This document shows positions 24,631 through 33,240 of a stretch of 64,000 nucleotides of DNA, piece by piece. The first letter of the stretch is position 1, and each line of letters opens with the position of its first letter. This DNA comes from SG8-4 sp964598225. GTDB taxonomy: Bacteria > Planctomycetota > Phycisphaerae > Sedimentisphaerales > Anaerobacaceae. Both the position numbers and the translations under genes were made by a program. The notes beneath the pieces are model-generated. The model made no database searches. It was not told the DNA's origin and saw nothing but the letters and a program-made list of their open reading frames with translations. The stretch covers positions 1-64,000 of the forward strand of contig CAZRBG010000030.1 in assembly GCA_964598225.1 (NCBI GenBank). Direction: 5' to 3'.

Positions 24631-27240
24631 TTAGAGACGCTTTATCTTCACATTGCGGTACCATACGGGTCGGCCATGGTCCTGGAAACCGACGTAGCCA
24701 ACTCTTGCGAAGTCCTTTATTGCTCTTGAGAACTTGTTCTTGGCTCTTTCAGGCTGCGGATTCCATCCTGCTTCGGACCACTTGTCCAGATCCATATCGA
24801 TTACCTGCTCACCGTTGAGCACGACCTTAACGCTGCTGCCCTTACACGTGAGTACGCAGTGATTCCACTCGCCGGGCCTGTTAATCGCGTTCTTTGTCGG
24901 CTTGAGACAGTCATAGATCGCTCCGGCCGTACCCCTCCTGTTTACGTCGTCGCGGCCGTAGGAATTGCACACCTGCACCTCGATTCCGGTATAGACCGGA
25001 TCTTTCAAATCCGACGTGCGAAAGAAGATGCCGCTGTTCGTGCCCTCGACAACCTTGAATTCCAGGTCGAGGACAAAATCGCCGTACTTCTCCTTCGTCC
25101 AGATGTAGTCGAAGTTGTGCTCGCGACCGTCCATATCGCGTTTTACCGTCAGCACGCCGTCCTTCCAGACCCAGGCGTTGTCGCCTCCCGTGATGGAGTC
25201 CCTCAAGTCTTCGCGCTGAAAGAGCTTTTTGAATTCCGGCTCGTTCTTCGCCCGGGGCTTTTCTTTGTCGAGGCGGCGTATCCAGATGTTTCTGAACTGG
25301 ATCAGGCTCGAAGCGCCGCTCATCTCGCCGGTCCTTCGGTTGATGCCGCCGTGGTGCTGCAGGCCGATCGGCCCGCGTTCGGCGATACCGGGTATTTTGG
25401 CATTTTCGATCACGAGCTTGCCGTTTAGCATAATCGTCACACGGTCGCCCACGAGGGTAATATCCATCGAGTTCCACTGGCCCACCGGATTGTCCGCTCT
25501 GACTTTGGGAACAGCCGCGGCACGAAGTTCCGGAGCGAGATCTTTGTTGTTGCGCACCGACCACAGCTCACCTGAGCCTATCGGCCAGCACCAGAGATTT
25601 GCCTGGCCGCCGGTGTTGCCGCGAAGAAGAATGCCCGAATCGGCGTTGGGGGTGGGCGTTCGTATCACCTTGCCGTCGGCATCGGTCTTGTAGGACCCGT
25701 CCGGCAGAATCGTCGGCATCTGATACAGGCCGGAGGTGCGCTTGAACCGCCATTCGACGTGCAGAGAATAGTCGCCGAATGATTCTTCCGTCCAGAGGCT
25801 CTTGTTGCCTTTTGCCTCGGACATGGCGTCATAGTCGATCACTCCGTCAACGACCTTCCAGTGGCCGTTATCGCCTTCCGGAACCTTCCAGCCGGAGAGG
25901 TCCTTCGTGTTGAACAACACATCATACTTGGGCCATTCTCTCCACGTCGGATACCGCTCGTGCGGCGGCAGTTTATGCGCTCTTCGCGGTGTCGGCGGCT
26001 CGCCATGATTGTAGAAGACATAGAGCCCGCCCTTGCCGGCGATAATCACGTCCCGGCGGCCGTCCTTGTTCATATCGGCAATGTTGAGCTTCATTCCCAC
26101 GCTGACCACGTAATTCGGCGGCGGGTTGAGTCCGCCTTCGTCGGGATATTGCGGCAGATGATTGAACGAAAGGACGTGCCGTTCGAATTGCCCGCCTTTT
26201 ATGTCATACCAGAAAGCATACAGAGGCTCGAACGCTCCGATGTCGCCGCCGTGATGGGCGAAAAGCCGCTTGCCGGTGACAAGGTCGTTCTTGCCGTCGC
26301 CGTTCAGATCGCCCATCGCCAGGGTGTGAAACTGACTGAATTCGGTGTCGGCCCAGTGGTTTTTGAAACTGCGCCTGCCGCCTTTGACGACCTGTTCGAG
26401 CCAGGCAAGGCCGTAGGCGTGCGACGATCCGATGATTATGTCGTTCAGGCCGTCATCATCAACGTCGTGGACAAGGATCGGATGCGAAGCGCCGCCTCCC
26501 CTGCTCTTGGCCGGAGCAAACCTGTAATCGGCATGGAACTCCCAGGGCGTATCGGTCGCGCGTCTGGGCTGCTCGTACCAGCCGATGGGCGTGACGATAT
26601 CGACTCGTCCGTCGCCGTTGATGTCGCCTAAGCCGTTGCCGTGAACGTCGCCCTTCGTCCCCACGACGTGTTCCACAAACCACGGCTCTCTGTCGATGTG
26701 TTCGAGCCATGTCATCCCCTGGCCCTCTACCAGCGACCAGTGGTTGCAGAGGATGTCATCGTCACCGTCGCCGTCGATATCTCCGTGGATTACGCCTTCC
26801 ATATTGAGAGCGAAATGAATCCTTCTGGACTTCCAGACAACGCCCTTCTTGCCGGGATTCTCGTACCAGAAAGCCCCTTTCATGAACATCCAGCCCGAGC
26901 TGACGATGTCCGGCCGGCCGTCGAAGTTGACGTCCATCGCAAATTCGCTGTTGTCGTCGGTTTCCGGCCCGTTAGTCTCGGCGCCGTCGCGGTAATCGGA
27001 ATGCTTGATCCAGTGCGGCGCCTCGTACCAGTTCCGCCCGGAAGCTATATCCAGGTCGCCGTCGCCGTCAACGTCCAGAACCGAAGCACACTCGCAAAAC
27101 GGCCCGAACCAATAAGTATGATTGGACGGGTCGTGTTCGGGACCGTCAATTTTGACGGGGATAAAAATCGGCTCTCCCGCGTACACGGCAACAGATGCCA
27201 CAAACAGTAATCCAAACACAGAACATTTTAGACTACGCAT
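24631..27240 (-). CDS. Exported FG-GAP/VCBS repeat protein with two DUF1080 domains
   Basis: 869 aa from the ATG at 27238-27240, which has a well-spaced aaggag; an in-frame TTG two codons upstream is too close to it. A signal peptide ends near VAVYAGEP. Residues 45-400 hold seven Ca-binding D-x-D-x-D-G-type repeats, such as DVDGDGDLDIA, DINGDGRVDIV and DLNGDGKNDLV, forming a beta-propeller. Residues 455-675 and 690-869 are two DUF1080 (3-keto-disaccharide hydrolase-type) jelly rolls (VLFNTKDLSGWKV, FKKLFQREDLRDSI; SGILLRGN and SGIFFRTSD are matching core strands). Such proteins are thought to bind or cleave sugar derivatives outside the cytoplasm. It is near Gfo/Idh/MocA oxidoreductases, which fits 3-keto-sugar metabolism; this is inferred. 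Confidence 0.88.
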   Translation of the reverse strand: MRSLKCSVFGLLFVASVAVYAGEPIFIPVKIDGPEHDPSNHTYWFGPFCECASVLDVDGDGDLDIASGRNWYEAPHWIKHSDYRDGAETNGPETDDNSEFAMDVNFDGRPDIVSSGWMFMKGAFWYENPGKKGVVWKSRRIHFALNMEGVIHGDIDGDGDDDILCNHWSLVEGQGMTWLEHIDREPWFVEHVVGTKGDVHGNGLGDINGDGRVDIVTPIGWYEQPRRATDTPWEFHADYRFAPAKSRGGGASHPILVHDVDDDGLNDIIIGSSHAYGLAWLEQVVKGGRRSFKNHWADTEFSQFHTLAMGDLNGDGKNDLVTGKRLFAHHGGDIGAFEPLYAFWYDIKGGQFERHVLSFNHLPQYPDEGGLNPPPNYVVSVGMKLNIADMNKDGRRDVIIAGKGGLYVFYNHGEPPTPRRAHKLPPHERYPTWREWPKYDVLFNTKDLSGWKVPEGDNGHWKVVDGVIDYDAMSEAKGNKSLWTEESFGDYSLHVEWRFKRTSGLYQMPTILPDGSYKTDADGKVIRTPTPNADSGILLRGNTGGQANLWCWPIGSGELWSVRNNKDLAPELRAAAVPKVRADNPVGQWNSMDITLVGDRVTIMLNGKLVIENAKIPGIAERGPIGLQHHGGINRRTGEMSGASSLIQFRNIWIRRLDKEKPRAKNEPEFKKLFQREDLRDSITGGDNAWVWKDGVLTVKRDMDGREHNFDYIWTKEKYGDFVLDLEFKVVEGTNSGIFFRTSDLKDPVYTGIEVQVCNSYGRDDVNRRGTAGAIYDCLKPTKNAINRPGEWNHCVLTCKGSSVKVVLNGEQVIDMDLDKWSEAGWNPQPERAKNKFSRAIKDFARVGYVGFQDHGRPVWYRNVKIKRL

Positions 27241-27270
27241 AATCAACTCTCCTTACAGTAATCAGGTAGG

Positions 27271-27370
27271 GTGGGACCTGCCCTGAGCGAAGTCGAACGG
27301 GTTGCCCCACCAACGTGTCGCGGGCATCTTGCCCGCGGCTCGAGGACGAGACGCCCTCGACACGGGCCAA
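27271..27370. repeat. Dispersed palindromic repeats
   Basis: ctgagcgaagtcgaacgggt (27283-27302, continuing to 27311) is identical over 29 bases to 44413-44441. It is followed by a hairpin gtgtcgcgggcatcttgcccgcg (27315-27337 region) that recurs as gtgtcgcgggcgtctcgcccg near 51744, and by gagacgccctcgacacggg. Lies between the DUF1080 gene and the Gfo/Idh/MocA gene. Confidence 0.75.
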
Positions 27371-27387
27371 GACCCACTCTACAATAA

Positions 27388-28800
27388 TCACAAAGTCCAA
27401 CCCGAACGATAGTCCGGCTTAACCTGCTCGTTTGCCTCGTCGTTATTGGCAAATTCCATCTTCTCGGCGTCCCATTGGAGGCTCTTGCCGGTTCTTATTG
27501 CTATGTTGCCCAGCAGCACCGCCTCGGTGAGAATGCCGGCCCAGTCGAAATTACAGCTTGCCGGCTCGCCGCCTCTGATGGCTTCGACCCATTCACCCCA
27601 CGTTCCCGAGCGGCGTTCGAGGGTTTTGGGCGGCTTCTTGTAGGCCCTGCGCTTGGATTCCGGGATGATCATCTCGTGGCCCATGCCGCCCATCATGACC
27701 CCCTTGGTGCCCACGTACATGTTGCCGTCGTTGGGCAGCTCGCGGCCCGGCTCCAATTCTTTGGGACGCGGCGGCTTGAGACCGCCGTCATACCAGAACA
27801 GACGCAGGGGCGGCATGTCTTCGCGCGCCGGAAACTCGAAGGTCACGATAGAGGCAAGGGGTGCGCTTTCGTCAAAGACCTTGCTGGCGGTAGCGCTCAC
27901 ACCGGTTGGGAAACCGAGCTTCAGGGCTTTGAACGCATGGTTGAAGTGATGACAGCCCATGTCGCCAAGAGCGCCCGTTCCGAAGTCCCACCAGCCGCGA
28001 AAATTCCAGGGGTGATAGACTGCGCGCCGCGGATTCCTTGCTTTGACCTGGTGAAGAGCCATATGATCCTTCGGCCATTTCGCCACGAAGGGCCTCATCG
28101 GGGCCGGACCGATCCAGAGGTCCCAGTCAAGGGTATCGGGGATTCGGTCGCGTCCCGGCGGGCGGAGCATTCCCTGCGGCCACAAGGGACGATTGGACCA
28201 GATATGGGCTTCGTACACGTCGCCAATGGCTCCGTCCCAGAGCGTCTCCCGCACGCGGCAGGACGAGTCCGAGGTATGGGCCGAGGCGGTCACCTGCGTG
28301 GCGACGCCGGCCTTCTTCGCTTCCTTCATCAGATGACGATTCTCGTAAATCGTCCGCGTCAGCGGCTTAACGCAGAGCGTGTGCTTGCCTTTTCTCAGCG
28401 CTTCCCGGCAAATAACCGTGTGGGTATGATCGGGCGTGCCGCAATAGACCGCATCGATCTTGTCGTCCTCGGCATTGAGCAGCTCGCGATAGTCGCGATA
28501 AACTTTGGCTTTCGGAAAGCGATCGTAAGTTTTCTTGGCGTAGGCATCATCGACGTCGCACAAAAAGGCGATCCGCGTACCTTTCTGCTTTGAAATGCTG
28601 GTGATTTGCCCGTGGCCGACCCCGCCGATTCCGATGCCCGCGACCTGAATCGTCTCGCTGGGCGGTATGGTGCCGACGCCGCCGATTACGTGACGAGGGA
28701 CGATTGTCATGCCAGCCAGCACAGGACCGGCCGTTCGGATAAATTGACGCCGGGAGAGTTTCGGACTCTCTTTTTTGGTGTCTCTGTTTTGGTGCTCCAT
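27388..28800 (-). CDS. Tat-exported Gfo/Idh/MocA-family oxidoreductase
   Basis: 470 aa. A twin-arginine signal (KLSRRQFIRTAGPVLAGM) is followed by a Rossmann fold: VAGIGIGGVGHGQITSI near 53, then the second motif FLCDVDD. The usual EKP catalytic lysine block appears as CVKPLTRTIYENRHLM, so Lys is kept and Glu is Val; this variant is often seen in the exported branch. The C-terminal half is the beta-sheet domain (GTGALGDMGCHHFNHAFKAL). Probably acts on a sugar derivative, possibly with a tightly bound cofactor because it is exported. It is flanked by repeats on both sides. Confidence 0.88.
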   Translation of the reverse strand: MEHQNRDTKKESPKLSRRQFIRTAGPVLAGMTIVPRHVIGGVGTIPPSETIQVAGIGIGGVGHGQITSISKQKGTRIAFLCDVDDAYAKKTYDRFPKAKVYRDYRELLNAEDDKIDAVYCGTPDHTHTVICREALRKGKHTLCVKPLTRTIYENRHLMKEAKKAGVATQVTASAHTSDSSCRVRETLWDGAIGDVYEAHIWSNRPLWPQGMLRPPGRDRIPDTLDWDLWIGPAPMRPFVAKWPKDHMALHQVKARNPRRAVYHPWNFRGWWDFGTGALGDMGCHHFNHAFKALKLGFPTGVSATASKVFDESAPLASIVTFEFPAREDMPPLRLFWYDGGLKPPRPKELEPGRELPNDGNMYVGTKGVMMGGMGHEMIIPESKRRAYKKPPKTLERRSGTWGEWVEAIRGGEPASCNFDWAGILTEAVLLGNIAIRTGKSLQWDAEKMEFANNDEANEQVKPDYRSGWTL

Positions 28801-28828
28801 AATAGTGCTCCTCTTAATTCACTCTGTT

Positions 28829-28931
28829 TGTTCACGAGCATCTGGATTCCTGCCTTCGCAGGAATGACAGCCCGCCTGGGTGGCAGCCTCAACGGCGATT
28901 GTCGTTTATCGCCGATGGGGCTGGTCCTTTC
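28829..28931. repeat. Dispersed palindromic repeat, composite copy B
   Basis: Matches 6216-6316 over its whole length, including ctggattc.tgccttcgcag, gcagcctca and the second stem cgattgtcgttt.tcg, with a few substitutions. Located between the Tat oxidoreductase and hexokinase genes. Confidence 0.85.
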
Positions 28932-28953
28932 CCGGCTAAACAAATACGCCGCA

Positions 28954-30264
28954 TTAATTTGTCAAACCTGCGATAGCAGCCCCGATTAAAGTCGCATCTT
29001 CCACGCGAACGAACTCAACGAACCGCTCATGCTGACTTTGCAGAAAACACCTCATATATGACTCAATTCTCTGTTTGAGTGATTTCAACTCATACAAAGT
29101 CGTACCTTCTGCAGTTATGCAGACAGGCTCGCACGGATCGTGGCCTTGATCCATCTCAAGAACAACAGACGACAGCATCGCCGCAACGATCCGTGTCGCT
29201 CTTTCAATCAGCCCCTCGAGCAAATACCATATCGCGGCACGGTCCTGCACTGTAGATTCCGCACATATCGCGGCCAGCGGATTGTCGCCTTGAGGATATC
29301 GCAGGAAATTATTTACGTCTTTCGTCTCGAGGCCACCGGCGGCAAACAGTTGCTCGGCTGATTTTGACGCCAAAAGTCCATCCTTGCTCGCCTGCTGCAG
29401 GGCCTTCAGACAGAGCGGCCCGAAATAACCTCCCGAAAACATCTTCTCGAACGTGTACTTGCCCGGATCGAGAGTTGACTCATCCAGCAGAGCATCTATC
29501 GCCCCCCGCGGAGCCTTGCCGAACGAGCCGGACTCGACGTTTACGATCTGTTCTCCTGCCGGATCGAGGTCGGGCGTCTTCGTGATCCTGCGATTGGACT
29601 CGATGTAACAGCAATTCGATCCGGTTCCGAGGATGAAGCCGATGTAGCTGTCGAAAGTCCTCTTTCCGGAAGCGGACATTCCCGCCAGCAGGGTCGCGAC
29701 GGTATCGTTGAGGATGGCCACACGCTTGCCGCCTTTGTGTCCCGCCGCCTCAATAGCCGCGAGAAGATTCTGACCTATAAGCTCGCCCTCGACCTCCCTG
29801 GCCTTGACTTCCTTGCAGAATCGAATGAGTCTGCCGTCTCTGTTGGGAAGTATTTCGGTCGGGTACGAAAAGCAAAAACCGATGTTTTCGCCTGCGTCCA
29901 TCACGCCGGACATATAATCGACTATCGCGGCAAAGAATTCTTCCTTGCCGACCTCTTTGTCCAATCCCGGCATAGGTTTCTGGACAAAATTTTCGATGAC
30001 AGGCTTGCCCGATCGATCAAAGTGAACAGCGGCAACGCGAAAGTTCGTGCCTCCCGCGTCCAACACAATGACTCGTCTGTCTTTTGGAATTTCTTTGCCG
30101 ACTTCGATATAAGTAGGGATCATCGCCAGTGAACTGCCCGGCCCTTCCAGACCTGCCTGCATTTCCGCCCTGAAGACATCGCAGAATTCGTCCATGTCGA
30201 TATCTTCGTACCACGCTCCATTGTCCCTGAGAAACTTTTCGACCTTGTCTTTAACTTCTTTCAT
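28954..30264 (-). CDS. Hexokinase
   Basis: Phosphorylates hexoses with ATP in the cytoplasm. It belongs to the eukaryotic-type hexokinase family rather than ROK. The ATP/phosphate motif is VIVLDAGGTNFRVAAVHF (Asp69, GGTNFR 71-76). FSYPTEI, ILNDTVATLLAG (catalytic Asp region), FILGTGSNCCYIE and VNVESGSFG follow in the canonical order. It is 436 aa, the length of a single hexokinase unit. Last gene of a four-gene operon; only 11 bases separate it from the isomerase upstream. Confidence 0.92.
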   Translation of the reverse strand: MKEVKDKVEKFLRDNGAWYEDIDMDEFCDVFRAEMQAGLEGPGSSLAMIPTYIEVGKEIPKDRRVIVLDAGGTNFRVAAVHFDRSGKPVIENFVQKPMPGLDKEVGKEEFFAAIVDYMSGVMDAGENIGFCFSYPTEILPNRDGRLIRFCKEVKAREVEGELIGQNLLAAIEAAGHKGGKRVAILNDTVATLLAGMSASGKRTFDSYIGFILGTGSNCCYIESNRRITKTPDLDPAGEQIVNVESGSFGKAPRGAIDALLDESTLDPGKYTFEKMFSGGYFGPLCLKALQQASKDGLLASKSAEQLFAAGGLETKDVNNFLRYPQGDNPLAAICAESTVQDRAAIWYLLEGLIERATRIVAAMLSSVVLEMDQGHDPCEPVCITAEGTTLYELKSLKQRIESYMRCFLQSQHERFVEFVRVEDATLIGAAIAGLTN

Positions 30265-30275
30265 AGCAGGAATAT

Positions 30276-31196
30276 CTATAGAGGTAAGAACTGTTTTACA
30301 TATTCGCGGCTCTGCACGAGGGACTGTTTTCTAACCTTGAGCGATCCCTCATACGAGCGATCCTCGACTTCTACGCAGGCTGCTCCTTTGTATCCGATAT
30401 CGGTTAGGGCCGAGAAGAATTTGCCCCAGTCCACGTCGCCGAGTCCGGGCAGCTTCGGTCGATGGAACGACAGCGGAGTCGCCAGAATTCCGACGTCATC
30501 GAGCTGATCGCGCATGACCTTGGCGTCTTTTATGTGTACGTGGAATATCCGACTCTTAAACTCGTAGATCGGCTTGATGTAGTCCATGAACTGCCATACG
30601 AGATGCGAAGGGTCGTAGTTAAGGCCGAAATTAGCCGATGGAATTTCTTTGAACATCCTCCGCCAGATGGCGGGTGATGAGGCGAGATTCTTGCCGCCCG
30701 GCCATTCATCGTCCGTGAAGAACATCGGGCAGTTCTCGATCCCGATCTTCACGCCGCGTTTCTCGGCATGCTTGACAATCGGCGGCCAGACTTTCTTGAA
30801 TCGCTTGAAATTCTCCTCGATACCTGTCGTATGGTCCCTGCCGATAAACGTATTGACGTTCTTGAGGCCGAGCTTCGGTGCCGCATCAATGACCTTCTTG
30901 AGATGCGAAACGTAGCCGCCGGCTTTTCTCTTATCCGCCTCAAGCAGGTTCGGATAATACCCGAGAGCGGAGATAGCAACGCCCTTTTCTTTGAGCAGGG
31001 TCTGGATTTCTTCTATTTTCTTTTTGGTCAACTCCCCGACGTCAATATGGGTGACTCCGGCGTAACGCCTTTCGGCCTTACCCACGGGCCAGCACATTAT
31101 CTCGACGCAGGAGTATCTCGCCTCTGCGGCGAAAGATATCACCTGCTCGAATGTCTGATCGGCCAGTATAGCACTCAAAAAACCGAGCTTAATCAT
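30276..31196 (-). CDS. Sugar phosphate isomerase/epimerase family protein
   Basis: 306-aa cytoplasmic TIM barrel (no signal peptide). Barrel blocks include YSCVEIMCWP, LGYYPNLLEADK, NTFIGRD, GIENCPMFF (metal-binding Glu) and GLNYDPSHLVWQFMDY (metal-binding Asp), followed by FHVHIKDAKV and the final CVEVEDRSYEG. A GGAG ribosome binding site is well placed. It lies in the deoC-oxidoreductase-isomerase-hexokinase operon with gaps of 11 bases on each side, suggesting one catabolic pathway. Substrate not determinable from sequence. Confidence 0.88.
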   Translation of the reverse strand: MIKLGFLSAILADQTFEQVISFAAEARYSCVEIMCWPVGKAERRYAGVTHIDVGELTKKKIEEIQTLLKEKGVAISALGYYPNLLEADKRKAGGYVSHLKKVIDAAPKLGLKNVNTFIGRDHTTGIEENFKRFKKVWPPIVKHAEKRGVKIGIENCPMFFTDDEWPGGKNLASSPAIWRRMFKEIPSANFGLNYDPSHLVWQFMDYIKPIYEFKSRIFHVHIKDAKVMRDQLDDVGILATPLSFHRPKLPGLGDVDWGKFFSALTDIGYKGAACVEVEDRSYEGSLKVRKQSLVQSREYVKQFLPL

Positions 31197-31207
31197 CTCT
31201 CAACTCC

Positions 31208-32356
31208 TTATGAAACTTTGACCCAGGCCTTCTTCTCATTGCTCTCCATTATTTTCTCACACAGGACCAGCTCACGCAACCCGTCGCGGAACGTTGCATA
31301 CCGAGCATTGCCGGTTTTCTCGCCGGATATGACGGCATAAACTTCTCTGGCAAGCTGCTTGAAAGTGTCGGGGAATCCTTCGTTGTGGCCGCCGGGATAG
31401 TCGATAAGCCCCGCACTCTCGGGATAGACCAGCGATGGGTCTCTCATCAGGATTTCGTTGTTGCCGTCCCGCTTGCCGATCCAGAGCTGGTTCGGCACTT
31501 CGGATTCCCACGCTGCGGCCTGCTTCGAGCCGTCCAGCTCGAAATAGAGCCGGTTCTTCCTTCCCGCGGCAACCTGATTTACCGTCATCACTCCCCTGCC
31601 GTCATTTGCGAACCTGAACAGAACCGTCGCATAGTCTTCGGTATTTATCGGGATGTCCTTGTAATCCTCGGGCTTGAGGACCTTGCCGGCGTAGGTCTCC
31701 ACGGGCTTCAGCGGTTTCTTTCTGGTCTTGTGGAACGTCGCGAAATCCGCGCATACTTCCGCTATCCTCAGCCCCGTGACAAACTCGATCAGGTCCATCC
31801 AGTGGGAGCCTATGTCGGCGATGGCCCTGGACTTGCCGGACTGATCGGGCTCCAGACGCCAACTGTAGTCAGTCGGATGGAAGAGCCAGTCCTGAAGATA
31901 CGAACCCTGAACGGCAAAAACATCGCCGATTTCGCCTTTTTCCACCATCAGCCGCAGTTGTCGCATCAGCGGATAGTAACGGACGTTGAAGTTGACGGCG
32001 TTGACCACACCCTTTTTCTCCGCCAGTTCAACAAGCTCCTGGGCCTCGGCTACACTGATCGCAAGAGGCTTTTCGCAAACCACGTGTAATCCCGCCTCCA
32101 GTGCTGCTTTGGCCATTTCGTAGTGCAGATAGTTCGGCGCGCAAATATGAACGCTCTGAATATCGCCGTCCTTCAGAAGTTCCTTGTAATCGCCGTAATA
32201 TTTGTCAATGCCGAGCATTTCGGCCTTCGATTTGCCGACGTCTTCCGCATATTCCGCAAGAGCAACGACATCTACGTTGCCCAGCCTCCTGAGTGCCTCA
32301 ACATGCGCCGGCCCGATGAAACCGGTCCCTATAACACCAACCTTTATTTTCTCCAT
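31208..32356 (-). CDS. Gfo/Idh/MocA-family oxidoreductase, cytoplasmic
   Basis: 382 aa from the ATG at 32354-32356, which has aaggag eight bases before it; an ATG at 32383 would overlap deoC. The Rossmann motif VGVIGTGFIGPAHVEAL and the catalytic lysine motif VVCEKPLAIS are canonical. The C-terminal domain has DIGSHWMDLIEFVTG, with the His expected to help catalysis. Oxidises or reduces a sugar or cyclitol with NAD(P). Only five bases separate it from deoC, so the two are cotranscribed. Confidence 0.92.
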   Translation of the reverse strand: MEKIKVGVIGTGFIGPAHVEALRRLGNVDVVALAEYAEDVGKSKAEMLGIDKYYGDYKELLKDGDIQSVHICAPNYLHYEMAKAALEAGLHVVCEKPLAISVAEAQELVELAEKKGVVNAVNFNVRYYPLMRQLRLMVEKGEIGDVFAVQGSYLQDWLFHPTDYSWRLEPDQSGKSRAIADIGSHWMDLIEFVTGLRIAEVCADFATFHKTRKKPLKPVETYAGKVLKPEDYKDIPINTEDYATVLFRFANDGRGVMTVNQVAAGRKNRLYFELDGSKQAAAWESEVPNQLWIGKRDGNNEILMRDPSLVYPESAGLIDYPGGHNEGFPDTFKQLAREVYAVISGEKTGNARYATFRDGLRELVLCEKIMESNEKKAWVKVS

Positions 32357-32361
32357 ATCTC

Positions 32362-33042
32362 CTACTCCTTCGCTTTGTAACATTGCTCCATGATCGTCTC
32401 GGTTCGGGTGGCCCCGAATCTCGTGCAGCCAACCTCTCGAACCTTCAGCGCCATCTCCAGATCGCGCACGCCGCCGGCGGCTTTGACCTGCACCTTCTCT
32501 GAGACGTTGTCCCGCATTAGTTTCAAATCCTCAATAGTCGCTCCGCCATCGGCAAAGCCGGTCGAGGTCTTGACGAAATCGACTCCGGCTTCCTCGGCCA
32601 GCTTGCATGCGGCTTTCTTTTGCTCGTCGTTGAGGTAGTAATTCTCGAAAATGACCTTGACGGCAACGTTGTGACGGTGGGCCGCGTCGACAACGGCCTT
32701 GATGTCATTCTTCACGTAGTCGTGGTCGCCGTCCAGGAGTTTTCCTATATTGAGCACCATATCAAGCTCTAGCGCGCCGTCTTTAATAGCCTGCTCGGCC
32801 TCGAAGACTTTTGTCCCGGTCTTGTTGCAGCCATGAGGGAAGCCAATCACGGTTGTTGGTTTAATGTCCGTGCCTTTCAGCAGTTCAGCCACCAGAGCCA
32901 GCTCGGAGGGACGGCAGCAAACGGTAGCTACCTTATATTTCCTGGCGACCTCGCAGCCCTCGCGGACATCTTTCTCGGTCAATTCGGCCCGAAGCAGTGA
33001 GTGGTCGATCATTTGAGCAATTTCCTGGCAAGTGTAGTCCAT
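32362..33042 (-). CDS. deoC: Deoxyribose-phosphate aldolase
   Basis: Cleaves 2-deoxyribose 5-phosphate to acetaldehyde and glyceraldehyde 3-phosphate. The 226-aa chain from the ATG at 33040-33042 has CAGGAG six bases upstream; a TTG farther upstream is not needed. ELDMVLNIG carries the catalytic Asp, FVKTSTGF carries the Schiff-base Lys and VKAAGGVRD the proton-relay Lys. It heads an operon with an oxidoreductase, isomerase and hexokinase, an odd set for nucleoside salvage; it may act on another deoxy-sugar acid intermediate. That reading is inference. Confidence 0.93.
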   Translation of the reverse strand: MDYTCQEIAQMIDHSLLRAELTEKDVREGCEVARKYKVATVCCRPSELALVAELLKGTDIKPTTVIGFPHGCNKTGTKVFEAEQAIKDGALELDMVLNIGKLLDGDHDYVKNDIKAVVDAAHRHNVAVKVIFENYYLNDEQKKAACKLAEEAGVDFVKTSTGFADGGATIEDLKLMRDNVSEKVQVKAAGGVRDLEMALKVREVGCTRFGATRTETIMEQCYKAKE

Positions 33043-33179
33043 AAGTATCTCCTGAACATGAAACAATCACTAATCACCAATCTGTTCGGCAATGGCGTTT
33101 TTTACACCATTCGCGTCATCACGGCAAGCAAAAACTGTGGACTTTGAGAACCGTTATGATAAATTGTGAATTGTAAATG

Positions 33180-33216
33180 GTGATTGGTGAATGGGGAGAA
33201 ATCGTTCACCAATCAC
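33180..33216. repeat. Inverted repeat in the 5' leader of the GH28 gene
   Basis: Perfect 12-bp arms, gtgattggtgaa (33180-33191) and ttcaccaatcac (33205-33216), with a 13-base loop, 12 bases before the GGAGG of the GH28 gene. A related word, caatcactaatcaccaatct, lies at 33064-33083. It may be a repeat or a leader hairpin that affects expression; no terminator T-run follows. Confidence 0.6.
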
Positions 33217-33240
33217 TACAGAAGACCCGGAGGTATGACT

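Noticed and set aside
28829..28931. Rho-independent terminator reading of the repeat
   Set aside because: The stem is present but there is no T-run after it, and the same unit occurs in other places with no link to gene ends.
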